From positions 1-14,345 of the forward strand of contig JAEKFU010000130.1 in assembly GCA_016522385.1 (NCBI GenBank): DNA of 14,345 nucleotides, written 5' to 3'. Positions within the stretch are counted from its first letter, which is position 1. Each line of letters begins with the position of its first letter. Position numbers and translations under genes: made by a program. Source of the DNA: Pseudomonadota bacterium (lineage in GTDB: Bacteria > Pseudomonadota > Alphaproteobacteria > Rhizobiales > Aestuariivirgaceae). Of the stretch, positions 6,867 to 14,113 are shown in pieces. Under the pieces are notes generated by a model that was not told the origin of the DNA, made no database searches, and saw nothing but the letters and a program-made list of their open reading frames with translations.

Positions 6867-8270
6867 ATGACATTTGATGATCTCGGGCTGAGCCCGAAAG
6901 TATTGAGCGCAGTCACGGCTGCCGGTTTCACCACACCAACAGATATCCAAGCGGGCGCGATCCCGCCGGCACTTGAGCGAAAAGACGTGCTAGGGCTGGC
7001 GCAGACCGGCTCCGGCAAGACTGCCGCATTCACGCTGCCTATGCTGACAATGCTGGAAAAGGGCCGTGCCCGGGCGCGCATGCCGCGATCGCTCATTCTG
7101 GAGCCGACGCGCGAGCTCGCCGCACAGGTGCACGAAGCGTTTGCAACACTTGGCGAGGACCACAAGCTGACGGTGGCACTGCTGATAGGCGGTGTGTCGT
7201 TCGAAGAACAAAATGCCAAGATCGATCGCGGCGCCGATGTTGTGATCGCGACACCGGGCCGCCTGCTCGATCACGTCGAGCGTGGCAAGCTGATGCTGCA
7301 TGGTATCGAGATCTTGGTGATCGACGAAGCCGACCGCATGCTCGACATGGGCTTCATTCCCGATATCGAGCGAATCTGCAAATTGCTGCCGATCACCCGG
7401 CAGACGCTGTTCTTTTCGGCCACCATGCCGCCGGAAATTCAGCGGATCACCAACCAGTTTCTGCACAATCCTATACAGATCGAGGCCTCACCGCGGTCTT
7501 CGACAGCCGCGTCAATTGAACAAAGTCTGGTGCTGGCGCCAGATGACGACAAAGGCAAGCGCGATACGCTGCGAGAGATCGTGCGGGCGCAGGGTGAAGT
7601 CACCAATGCAATTATCTTTGCCAACAGGAAGACCACTGTCGCGGTGCTGGAGAAATCACTGCTAAAGCATAAGTTCAATGCGGCTGCGCTGCATGGCGAT
7701 ATGGACCAGTTTTCTAGGCTGAAGACATTGGACGCTTTCCGGGCCGGCGAAATTTCCTATCTGATTGCATCGGATGTTGCGGCGCGCGGGTTGGACATCC
7801 CGGCGGTGAGCCACGTCTTCAACTATGACGTGCCGGTTCATGCCGAGGATTATGTCCACCGCATCGGACGCACCGGACGGGCGGGGCGCGAAGGCCACGC
7901 GATCACACTGGTGAAGATGAACGAATTGAAATCGCTGAGGGCGATAGAAGACCTGATCAGCAAATCGATTGACTGGCAGGGTGAAAAGCCAAGCGAAGAA
8001 GACATTGCCCACGCGATTTCCGGCAGGGGCCGTAGGCGTCGTGGCGGTGGTAAACCAAAGGGGCGCAGCAAGCTGGCCCAAAAATCCCCCGAAAAATCAC
8101 CCAAAGAACCCGCAAGCCTGGAAAAGGTGGCGAAGCCGAAGCGCGATAAGCCGGCCCGCGCCGACAAGTCCAAGGATGCAGCCAAAGCGCCAAGCCGCAA
8201 ATCAGAACCGGCTGGGTTCACATCTGCAAACATGCCGGCGTTTTTGGCACGACCTGTCGAGCGCGCGTAG
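6867..8270 (+). CDS. rhlE: ATP-dependent DEAD-box RNA helicase, RhlE-type
   Basis: This 467-residue cytoplasmic helicase unwinds short RNA duplexes in ribosome assembly or mRNA decay. All core motifs are present in order: Q motif (Phe3 and Gln28 in TPTDIQ), Walker A AQTGSGKT (45-52), PTRELA (80-85), TPGR (129-132), DEAD (153-156), SAT (184-186), ARGLDIP (306-312) and HRIGRTGRAG (331-340). The C-terminal tail from about 385 is rich in Arg, Lys, Ser and Pro with an RGRRRRGGG patch, probably an unstructured RNA-binding extension. Such tails are common in proteobacterial RhlE proteins. ATG 6867 begins the usual F-x-x-L-G-L opening; no strong ribosome site precedes it. The gene stands alone with its own candidate promoter and converges with the next gene. 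Confidence 0.95.
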   Translation: MTFDDLGLSPKVLSAVTAAGFTTPTDIQAGAIPPALERKDVLGLAQTGSGKTAAFTLPMLTMLEKGRARARMPRSLILEPTRELAAQVHEAFATLGEDHKLTVALLIGGVSFEEQNAKIDRGADVVIATPGRLLDHVERGKLMLHGIEILVIDEADRMLDMGFIPDIERICKLLPITRQTLFFSATMPPEIQRITNQFLHNPIQIEASPRSSTAASIEQSLVLAPDDDKGKRDTLREIVRAQGEVTNAIIFANRKTTVAVLEKSLLKHKFNAAALHGDMDQFSRLKTLDAFRAGEISYLIASDVAARGLDIPAVSHVFNYDVPVHAEDYVHRIGRTGRAGREGHAITLVKMNELKSLRAIEDLISKSIDWQGEKPSEEDIAHAISGRGRRRRGGGKPKGRSKLAQKSPEKSPKEPASLEKVAKPKRDKPARADKSKDAAKAPSRKSEPAGFTSANMPAFLARPVERA

Positions 8271-8334
8271 TGCGGGATTAGCAAACACGTTTGCGCATTT
8301 GCGCCTGCATTCCAATCTGACGCATCAAAGTCGA

Positions 8335-8392
8335 TTAGGTCTTTTGACTGGTGATTGATTCAATTGAAAAGTCACTCTGATCTAAGACCTAA
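8335..8392. repeat. 9-bp inverted repeat between convergent genes
   Basis: ttaggtctt (8335-8343) and aagacctaa (8384-8392) are perfect inverted copies 40 bases apart. An inner pair, tgact (8345-8349) / agtca (8370-8374), allows a nested second stem. It fills the gap between the helicase stop at 8270 and the stop of the minus-strand gene at 8398. A bidirectional transcript end is plausible by position, but neither side has the T run of an intrinsic terminator. A separate small hairpin, gcaaac/gtttgc (8281-8294), lies just after the helicase stop, also without a T run. Confidence 0.5.
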
Positions 8393-8397
8393 GCGCA

Positions 8398-8721
8398 TCA
8401 GCTGTTGGTGCCAGTTGGCGTTGCTGCGATGTCTTCCCAGTCGCGGCCAGCGGCCAGGATACAGCTTACGCCGTTCGGCATCGTCATGACGACGGTCCAG
8501 GTGCCTGCCTGTGACACATAGAATTCCATGACACCAGCTCGCGAGGCGATACCAATGCCGCGGCGTTCTTCGTGATATTTCTGAGAAAGCGCGGTCACCA
8601 TCGCGTTGCGCGATGTGCACAGGTTTGATGCAGCATTTGCTGGAACGACACCATTGAAATTTATGACGAAAGTGGCGGCAAATGCGCCGACCAACAATCT
8701 CAGCCCCGTTTTGGAGAACAT
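8398..8721 (-). CDS. Small secreted protein of unknown function
   Basis: The 107-residue protein opens with a classic Sec signal peptide: a Lys/Arg-containing start, a hydrophobic core at about 8-26, and a PANA-AS cleavage site near residue 30. The mature part is about 77 residues with two cysteines, one in SNLCTSR and one in NGVSCILA, that could form a disulfide. It also holds a GTWTVVMTMPNG strand region and ends with a Thr/Pro-rich tail. The pattern (Cys near the new N-terminus, a tyrosine followed by acidic residues, a G-x-W-T strand, and Cys-x-x-Ala-x-Gly-x-x-Trp) recalls short periplasmic proteins often left as hypothetical in alphaproteobacteria; no function is known to me. A strong ribosome site (GGAGGGA) lies a few bases before the ATG at 8721. 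It converges with the helicase gene. Confidence 0.82.
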   Translation of the reverse strand: MFSKTGLRLLVGAFAATFVINFNGVVPANAASNLCTSRNAMVTALSQKYHEERRGIGIASRAGVMEFYVSQAGTWTVVMTMPNGVSCILAAGRDWEDIAATPTGTNS

Positions 8722-8801
8722 AAGTCCCTCCGTTCCCTGCTTCGCAGAAGGTCCAAACAGGAGGTCGTTAATTAGCCGCCTTTCAGGGTCTCCAAAGAAG
8801 C

Positions 8802-8833
8802 AGAACAGTTAAAGCCTCTGCCAATTCTGTTCT
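8802..8833. repeat. 7-bp inverted repeat upstream of the secreted-protein gene
   Basis: agaacag (8802-8808) and ctgttct (8827-8833) are perfect inverted copies 18 bases apart. They lie about 80 bases upstream of the minus-strand start at 8721, in a 196-base gap that holds no gene. It could be an operator; GAAC/GTTC halves recall alphaproteobacterial LexA sites, but the spacing here is far too wide for that. Otherwise the gap (8722-8917) shows only the ribosome site near 8725-8735 and a weak ttgca/tgcaa hairpin near its right end. Confidence 0.35.
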
Positions 8834-8917
8834 CGCCTTTTACTCAAGGTGTCAGGCTAGGGTCGAAAGTGTTAACAGGACATTAATAATGTGTTGCAAA
8901 ACTGCAATGGTTCGCAC

Positions 8918-9286
8918 TCAAGTTTCCTTGCGCAGTTTGTTTTTCGACTTTTTGGCGTCAGCGCGTAATGCAGCGTAGAAGCCTTTGATTGCCCATTCCA
9001 CCATTTGATCTGGATCGTCCAGACAGCGTTCGGGCGCGCGCCGATATGACATAACGCCCTTATCGCCCTTCTTGGTGATGTAGGTGAAGGCTGCCAGGTT
9101 CTCAGCTTCGAAGTCGGCGGCGCTTTCCGCATCGACCTTGAAAAACAGCACATCATCGGCAATAAGCGCAAACATCAGGCCGTCTCGGAATAGCCCGGCC
9201 CCGCCAAACATGCGTTTGACCTGAACCGGACCAAAGCCGACAAGCTGTTCGGTTAAATAGTCACAGAACTCTGCGGATGCGGTCAC
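8918..9286 (-). CDS. TfoX N-terminal-domain protein
   Basis: The 122-residue protein is made of the TfoX/Sxy N-terminal domain alone. Supporting motifs are the opening CDYLTEQLVGFGPVQVKRMF, the FGGAGLFRDGLMFALI core (about 27-42), FFKVD, and a late MSYRRAPE stretch, plus a Lys-rich tail. In gammaproteobacteria full-length TfoX/Sxy promotes competence, but single-domain versions in alphaproteobacteria have no established job. The gene starts with GTG at 9286, nine bases after the sufA stop, with no clear Shine-Dalgarno, so it may be translated by coupling from sufA. It is the last gene of the suf transcript. No intrinsic terminator is evident after it. Confidence 0.85.
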   Translation of the reverse strand: MTASAEFCDYLTEQLVGFGPVQVKRMFGGAGLFRDGLMFALIADDVLFFKVDAESAADFEAENLAAFTYITKKGDKGVMSYRRAPERCLDDPDQMVEWAIKGFYAALRADAKKSKNKLRKET

Positions 9287-9295
9287 GCTGTAAGG

Positions 9296-9685
9296 TCAGT
9301 TGCGCGCCGAGTCCAGTGCTTCAGGCGGCGCCGGCGTCAGCTGTACGGACTCACCGCAACCGCAGGCCGAAGTCTGGTTAGGGTTGTTGAATACAAACCC
9401 GCTCTTGAGGGTTTCAACCTGATAGTCCATCTCGGTTCCGAGCAGGAACAGCACAGCTTTGGCGTCGATCAGCAGTTTGACGCCTTTATCTTCGACCACT
9501 TCGTCGAACTTTTCCTGCTCCTCAACCCAATCCATGGTGTATTCCATGCCGGCACAGCCGCCATTCTTGACGCCAATCCGCAAACCGGCGGTTGGTGTTT
9601 CCTGAGAGGCCATGATATCGCGGATGCGATCGGCAGCGGCATCGGTAAGGGTCAATACTGAAGGTTTCGGGCGGACTACAGTCAT
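9296..9685 (-). CDS. sufA: A-type iron-sulfur carrier SufA/IscA
   Basis: The A-type carrier takes clusters from the SUF scaffold and hands them to target apoproteins in the cytoplasm. The 129-residue protein has the three ligand cysteines of the family: Cys44 in NGGCAGMEY and Cys108/Cys110 in SACGCGES. The FVFNNPNQ stretch before the last pair is also typical. The frame stays open upstream to 9787, but the ATG at 9685 is chosen because AGGA lies about seven bases before it and because the protein then has normal length; the longer reading would overlap sufT. It is in the suf operon, 47 bases after sufT. An extra C-terminal tail of about 15 residues (TPAPPEALDSARN) follows the domain. Confidence 0.93.
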   Translation of the reverse strand: MTVVRPKPSVLTLTDAAADRIRDIMASQETPTAGLRIGVKNGGCAGMEYTMDWVEEQEKFDEVVEDKGVKLLIDAKAVLFLLGTEMDYQVETLKSGFVFNNPNQTSACGCGESVQLTPAPPEALDSARN

Positions 9686-9732
9686 GAATTTTCCTGATTC
9701 TTTTGAATCTGTTATGCGCGTTTGTTCACAAC

Positions 9733-10155
9733 CTACCACATGTTGAGCGCAATTCGGGCCTCGTCCGACATGCGGCTCGGATCCCATGGTGGGTCAAAAA
9801 CCAGATTGGCGGTAGCGCTTTGTACACCTTCGACCGACGAAACAGCGTTTTCCACCCAAATTGGCATCTCGCCGGCAACCGGGCAGCCCGGTGCGGTCAA
9901 GGTCATGTCGACGGTCACATTGCGATCATCGTCAACATCGATTTTGTAAATTAATCCGAGTTCGTAAATGTCAACCGGAATCTCGGGATCGTAGACGGTC
10001 TTAATGGCGGCGATCATGTCATCGGTGAGGCGCGTGAGTTCCTCGGTCGGAATGGCGCTCTGGTGTGCGTCGACCGCTGGAGCCTCATGCTCACTTGGCC
10101 CAGGGACTGGAGCCGGCGCACAGGACACGTGGTCTGGTTTTCTCGTATCATCCAT
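9733..10155 (-). CDS. sufT: SUF-associated DUF59/MIP18-family protein SufT
   Basis: The 140-residue protein carries a DUF59 (MIP18) domain after a Pro/Ala/Glu-rich N-terminal stretch of about 40 residues. Family motifs are YDPEIPVDIYELGLIYKI (about 55-72) and MTLTAPGCPVAGEMP (84-98) with the conserved Cys91. DUF59 proteins help mature iron-sulfur targets; in SUF operons they are called SufT and matter under high demand for clusters. The exact chemistry is not settled. ATG 10155 is preferred because AAGGTG lies five bases before it; GTG 10158 is three bases upstream and too close to that site. It follows sufS by nine bases. Confidence 0.92.
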   Translation of the reverse strand: MDDTRKPDHVSCAPAPVPGPSEHEAPAVDAHQSAIPTEELTRLTDDMIAAIKTVYDPEIPVDIYELGLIYKIDVDDDRNVTVDMTLTAPGCPVAGEMPIWVENAVSSVEGVQSATANLVFDPPWDPSRMSDEARIALNMW

Positions 10156-10164
10156 CACATCACC

Positions 10165-11424
10165 TTACATGAACATTTGCCGGGCTTTTTCAAGGGCCTC
10201 GGCGAGGCGGTCGACGTCGTCGAATGTATTATACATGCCAAAAGACGCACGGCATGTAGAAGTTACGCCAAAACGGTTCAGCAAAGGCTGAGCACAGTGC
10301 GTGCCGGCTCGCACAGCGACACCATATCGATCAATCACAGTCGAGATATCGTGGGCATGGGCGCCTTCCATCTCGAAGGAGATTATAGCGCTCTTTTCCT
10401 TCGCCTGGCCGATGATCCTGAGCGAGTTGATGCCGGCCAAGCGCTCATTGGCATAGGCCAACAGCTGCATTTCGTGGGCAGTTATGTTGGTGCGGCCGAC
10501 CGTCATCATGTAATCGAGGGCAGCCCCCAGGCCAATCGCCTGAACGATCGCCGGGGTACCGGCTTCGAACCGGTGCGGCGGCTCGGCATAGGTTACGTTG
10601 TCAACAAAGACATCGAGGATCATCTCCCCACCGCCCTGATAGGGCGGCATAGACTTAAGATGTTCCAACTTGCCATAGAGCACGCCAATACCCGACGGCC
10701 CATAGGTCTTGTGACCCGTGAAGACATAGAAATCGGCATCAAGATCCTGAACATCGACGTCGAGGTGCACTGCGCCCTGGCTGCCATCTACCAGCACCGG
10801 GATGCCGCGGGCATGGGCGATGTCAATCACCTGCTTAATCGGCACGATGGTGCCGAGGGCGTTGGAGACATGGGTCATGGCGACCAATTTTGTGCGCGGG
10901 CTCAGGAGTCTCTCGAAATCTTCGGTGAGGAAATTGCCGTCATCATCGACCGGCGCCCACTTGATCACCGCGCCGTTGCGCTCGCGGTGGAAATGCCACG
11001 GGACGATATTGGAATGGTGTTCCATGATCGAAATGACGATCTCATCGCCTTCAGCGATATGCAGCCCGCCGAAGGACTGGGCCACAAGGTTGATAGCCTC
11101 GGTTGCATTGCGAGTGAAGATTATGTTTTCGATCGACGGCGCATTAAGGAATTTGCGCACCTTTTCCCGTGCCGCTTCATAGTTCTCTGTTGCGGTATTG
11201 GAAAGATAATGCAGCCCGCGGTGCACGTTGGCATATTCGTACGAATAGGCCTTGTACACCGCATCCAATACGGCCTGAGGCTTCTGCGCCGAGGCACCAT
11301 TGTCGAGATAGGTCAGCGGCTTGCCATAAATCTCGCGCGAAAGGATCGGGAAATCGGCGCGGATTGCATCGACGTCGTAAACCGGGGTCGCGGCGTCCGG
11401 GCTGATTATGGTTTCAATCGTCAT
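10165..11424 (-). CDS. sufS: Cysteine desulfurase SufS
   Basis: This PLP enzyme converts cysteine to alanine and passes the sulfur on as a persulfide for cluster assembly. The 419 residues fit group II (SufS/CsdA) desulfurases. Visible sites are YLDNGASAQKP near the start, His136 in EHHSN, Asp213 in VDGSQ, the PLP lysine Lys239 in FTGHKTYGPSG, the catalytic Cys377 in RAGTHCAQP, and Arg392 in CRASFGMYN. No SufE or SufU partner is encoded in this window, although group II enzymes usually need one. The ATG at 11424 lies inside the end of the VOC gene (11-base overlap) with no strong ribosome site, which suggests coupled translation. A 456-codon reading on the opposite strand is a composition shadow. 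Confidence 0.97.
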   Translation of the reverse strand: MTIETIISPDAATPVYDVDAIRADFPILSREIYGKPLTYLDNGASAQKPQAVLDAVYKAYSYEYANVHRGLHYLSNTATENYEAAREKVRKFLNAPSIENIIFTRNATEAINLVAQSFGGLHIAEGDEIVISIMEHHSNIVPWHFHRERNGAVIKWAPVDDDGNFLTEDFERLLSPRTKLVAMTHVSNALGTIVPIKQVIDIAHARGIPVLVDGSQGAVHLDVDVQDLDADFYVFTGHKTYGPSGIGVLYGKLEHLKSMPPYQGGGEMILDVFVDNVTYAEPPHRFEAGTPAIVQAIGLGAALDYMMTVGRTNITAHEMQLLAYANERLAGINSLRIIGQAKEKSAIISFEMEGAHAHDISTVIDRYGVAVRAGTHCAQPLLNRFGVTSTCRASFGMYNTFDDVDRLAEALEKARQMFM

Positions 11425-11794
11425 AGGATATGAACTCCATCAGCGAACCATCAGGGTCGCGGAAATAGACACTCTGGCCACTTCCGCCGGCGCCTTCGCG
11501 TTCGACCGGGCCAAGTTCGACGTCGATGCCGTGCTTTTCTAGGTGCGCTTCAGCTTCGGCAATCGGGCCGGGCCAGCGGAAGCAGACATCGCTGTTGCCG
11601 GGCATCACCGGTGTTTTGGCAACCGGGTGGCCGATCTGGCTGGGGCCGTGGCAGTTGAGCTGTTGGGCACCAAAGCGAAAGGCATAACCCTTGCCGCGCG
11701 GGATCGCCTCGGCGCCAATAACCTCGACGTAGAACGACTTTGCGGTTTCCCAGTCGGACACGTGAATGACGCAATGATCGAGGGTGACGAACAT
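11414..11794 (-). CDS. VOC-fold (glyoxalase/dioxygenase-like) protein within the suf operon
   Basis: The 126-residue protein has the vicinal oxygen chelate fold. It opens with LDHCVIHVSDWETAKSFYVEV, with a metal-type His7, and closes with FRDPDGSLMEFIS, with Glu120 as the likely second ligand. The middle has GYAFRFGAQQLNCHG. This layout is common in small glyoxalase or fosfomycin-resistance-like proteins whose substrates are unknown. It lies between sufD (five-base gap) and sufS (11-base overlap), with a good AAGGTAGG ribosome site in the sufD end. It is not a known SUF part. A role in detoxifying electrophiles or thiol adducts near iron-sulfur assembly would be speculation. Confidence 0.9.
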   Translation of the reverse strand: MFVTLDHCVIHVSDWETAKSFYVEVIGAEAIPRGKGYAFRFGAQQLNCHGPSQIGHPVAKTPVMPGNSDVCFRWPGPIAEAEAHLEKHGIDVELGPVEREGAGGSGQSVYFRDPDGSLMEFISYDD

Positions 11795-11799
11795 GGAGC

Positions 11800-13071
11800 C
11801 TACCTTGCGGCGAGCCAGCCGTCGGCAAGGTCGTTCAGGACCACGCGCACGGCGTCGTTGGCGACGTCATCGAAGCTTTCGGCCACGAAGGCGGCGATCA
11901 GCATGGATTTGGCCTTGGACTCGGGAATGCCACGGGCGCGTAGATAAAACAGGAGGTTGTCATCCAAATCGCCTGATGTTGCGCCATGGCCGCAAACGAC
12001 ATCGTCGGCATAGATTTCCAGTTCCGGCTTGGCATCGAATTCGGCGCGCGGCGATAGTAACAGCCCGTGACTCGACTGTTTGCCGTCTGTCTTCTGTGCA
12101 TCCTGGCGAACAATCACCTTGCCCTGAAAGATACCGCGAGCATCGTCGTCCATGACGCATTTGAAAAGTTCTCGGCTCGTGCAATGGGAGACGGCATGAT
12201 CAACGACCAAGCGGGTGTCGACATGCTGCTTCTCATTCAACAGATAGGCACCGGAGACATCGGCATCGGCATGCTTGCCGTTGAATGTGATAAAGCCTTG
12301 CTGTCGGGTGGCCTTGGCACCAGTAGTAAGAGTGTAGTCCTGCAGCTTGGCCTGTTCGCCGAGATCGGCCTTCAGGTTGGAAAGATGATACGCAGCCAAT
12401 GCCTCCATTTGCAGCTTGACGCGGTCGAGCCGGGCGCCCTTGGCAACGTTTGCCTCGGTTACGGCATTGCTGACATAGGCTCCATCACCGCCGAGATAGG
12501 TTTCGAACAACGTAGCCGAGGCGCCCTCTTCCACCACAATGACATTGCGGGTGGTGAAGGTGGCCTCGGTTGAACTGGAGGCGATGAATACAAGTTCGAG
12601 CGGTGCATCGACATTGCTACCGGCCTTGATGCGAATGAAGGCACCGTCGGTCACGTAGGCTCGGTTGAGCCCGTCAATCGGGTCGGCTTCGGTTTCCCCA
12701 ATCGGCAATGCACTGGTGGCGGTACTCAAGGCGGTCACTTCCACATCACCGCTTGCCGGCGCCTGCGAACGAGAGGCATCGTATTCGCCGTTGACAAACA
12801 CCAGCCGGGCGCGGGCAATGTCCCTGAGCGGCGAATTGGCCAGCAGGGCGTCAACATCACCACTGGCGCCGCCCCTGGCCGGCGGATAGGCCTTGCCAAT
12901 CAGCTGACGCAGGTCGGTCCACTTCCAGTCTTCCAGGCGCCGGTGCGGCAGACCGGTGACGGCAAAGGCATCAAAACCCTTCTGGCGTTCATTGGCCAGC
13001 CAGTCGGCTCCAGCATCAAAGCCTTCAAGATAGGCCGACTCGGCCGCTGTTTTCTGTGTTGCGACGACCAT
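11800..13071 (-). CDS. sufD: SUF scaffold subunit SufD
   Basis: SufD pairs with SufB on the SufC dimer to form the scaffold on which new clusters are built, and it is also linked to iron acquisition. The 423-residue protein shows the SufB/SufD beta-helix core. The C-terminal block reads LEIYADDVVCGHGAT then DLDDNLLFYLRARGI; His at about 362 matches the iron-related histidine of E. coli SufD (His360 in CSHGAT). The N-terminal part has the typical GLPHRRLEDWKWTDLRQL stretch. The ATG at 13071 overlaps the sufC stop by one base (TGATG), a strong coupling signal. Confidence 0.95.
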   Translation of the reverse strand: MVVATQKTAAESAYLEGFDAGADWLANERQKGFDAFAVTGLPHRRLEDWKWTDLRQLIGKAYPPARGGASGDVDALLANSPLRDIARARLVFVNGEYDASRSQAPASGDVEVTALSTATSALPIGETEADPIDGLNRAYVTDGAFIRIKAGSNVDAPLELVFIASSSTEATFTTRNVIVVEEGASATLFETYLGGDGAYVSNAVTEANVAKGARLDRVKLQMEALAAYHLSNLKADLGEQAKLQDYTLTTGAKATRQQGFITFNGKHADADVSGAYLLNEKQHVDTRLVVDHAVSHCTSRELFKCVMDDDARGIFQGKVIVRQDAQKTDGKQSSHGLLLSPRAEFDAKPELEIYADDVVCGHGATSGDLDDNLLFYLRARGIPESKAKSMLIAAFVAESFDDVANDAVRVVLNDLADGWLAAR

Positions 13072-13826
13072 CAGGCAGCCTCATCGGTGTAATTAGCATA
13101 GCCGTCTTTCTCCAGCTCGAGCGCCAGCTCCTTGCCACCCGACTTGACGATTCTGCCATTGGAGAGCACGTGCACGCGATCGGGTACGATATATTCCAGC
13201 AGACGCTGATAGTGGGTGATAACGAGCATGGCGCGGCCCGGTGCGCGCAAGGCGTTGACACCTTCTGCAACGATGCGCAGTGCATCAATGTCGAGACCGG
13301 AGTCAGTTTCATCCATAATACACAGGGACGGCTCCAGTACCGCCATCTGCAGGATTTCGGCGCGCTTTTTCTCGCCACCGGAAAAACCTACATTGACCGG
13401 CCGTTTGAGCATCTCCTGATTGACTTTCAGCGACGCAGCTTTCGACTTGACCAGTCGCATTAAGTCGGGGGTCGACAGTTCATCCTCGCCGCGCGCACTG
13501 CGCTGCGAATTGAGCGCCACCTTGAGGAACTGCATCGTGGCAACACCGGGGATTTCGACCGGATACTGAAAGGCAAGAAAAACGCCCTCGGCGGCCCGTT
13601 CATCGGGCTCCATCTCGAGCAGATCCTTGCCATTGTAGGTGATCGACCCGTCAGTCACCTCATAACCGTCCTTGCCGGCCAGCACATAGGAAAGTGTCGA
13701 TTTCCCGGACCCATTTGGCCCCATGATGGCATGAACCTCGCCGGCGTTGACGGTGAGTTCAACACCATTGAGGATGGCCTTGTTTTCATCTTCCACCTGA
13801 ACGTGGAGGTTTTTGATTTCAAGCAT
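13071..13826 (-). CDS. sufC: SUF ATPase SufC
   Basis: SufC is the ABC-type ATPase that drives shape changes in the SufBCD scaffold. The 251 residues carry Walker A GPNGSGKST (36-44), the Q-loop region AFQYP, the signature FSGGEKKR (148-155), Walker B with ETDSGLD (Asp172, Glu173), and the H-loop His205 in ITHYQRLL. The ETDSGLD sequence is characteristic of SufC. The ATG at 13826 has a GAGGAAAG ribosome site a few bases upstream. Its stop overlaps the sufD start. Confidence 0.97.
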   Translation of the reverse strand: MLEIKNLHVQVEDENKAILNGVELTVNAGEVHAIMGPNGSGKSTLSYVLAGKDGYEVTDGSITYNGKDLLEMEPDERAAEGVFLAFQYPVEIPGVATMQFLKVALNSQRSARGEDELSTPDLMRLVKSKAASLKVNQEMLKRPVNVGFSGGEKKRAEILQMAVLEPSLCIMDETDSGLDIDALRIVAEGVNALRAPGRAMLVITHYQRLLEYIVPDRVHVLSNGRIVKSGGKELALELEKDGYANYTDEAA

Positions 13827-13870
13827 TTGTGTCGTCTTTCCTCATCATCCTTCAAACTATTGTCGTAGCC

Positions 13871-14095
13871 TCAGCCGAAAAGCCAATCCCACATTAAGTA
13901 TCCTATCAATCCGAGAATTCCCAAGACGCAGCACCAGACTATCAGCGCGAGCAATCTTCTTTGCCATCCAATTCTTCGCCACCAGTCCGCGAACGTTTCG
14001 CCGCGATTGGGAAACGCCGAATCCAGCAGTCCCTGAACAATTAGCTCGACCACTGCCTCTAAGATCATTTTTGCCAATTCGCGACATTTCCCCAA
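13871..14095 (-). CDS. Predicted small single-pass membrane protein
   Basis: This frame codes for up to 74 residues between sufB and sufC. It opens with an amphipathic stretch (LAKMILEAVVELIVQGLLD), then a Trp/Arg-rich linker (ADWWRRIGWQRR), then a hydrophobic segment of about 22 residues ending DWLFG, which looks like one membrane helix with the Arg-rich side inside. The start is uncertain: TTG at 14095 follows the sufB stop by 18 bases, and ATG at 14068 gives 65 residues; neither has a clear ribosome site. A competing 86-codon reading in another frame (13857-14117) overlaps the sufB end and looks like a shadow. No family is recognised. The protein-like composition is the main support. Confidence 0.55.
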   Translation of the reverse strand: MGKCRELAKMILEAVVELIVQGLLDSAFPNRGETFADWWRRIGWQRRLLALIVWCCVLGILGLIGYLMWDWLFG

Positions 14096-14113
14096 TCACG
14101 TTTCTGGTCTGGA

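Noticed and set aside
8281..8294. Hairpin gcaaac/gtttgc just after the helicase stop as an intrinsic terminator
   Set aside because: The stem is short with a two-base loop and no T run follows, so a terminator call is not supported.
8802..8833. Possible LexA (SOS) box because of GAAC and GTTC halves
   Set aside because: The alphaproteobacterial site has GAAC and GTTC separated by about seven bases. Here the halves are more than 18 bases apart, so only a general inverted repeat is reported.
9686..9787. Extension of sufA to a start at 9787
   Set aside because: It would overlap sufT, adds residues unlike the family N-terminus, and the internal ATG at 9685 has a proper ribosome site.
10063..11433. 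Long plus-strand open frame of 456 codons opposite sufS
   Set aside because: sufS on the minus strand has full PLP-enzyme motifs and operon context. The antisense frame shows no family motifs and is explained by codon-composition bias of the real gene.
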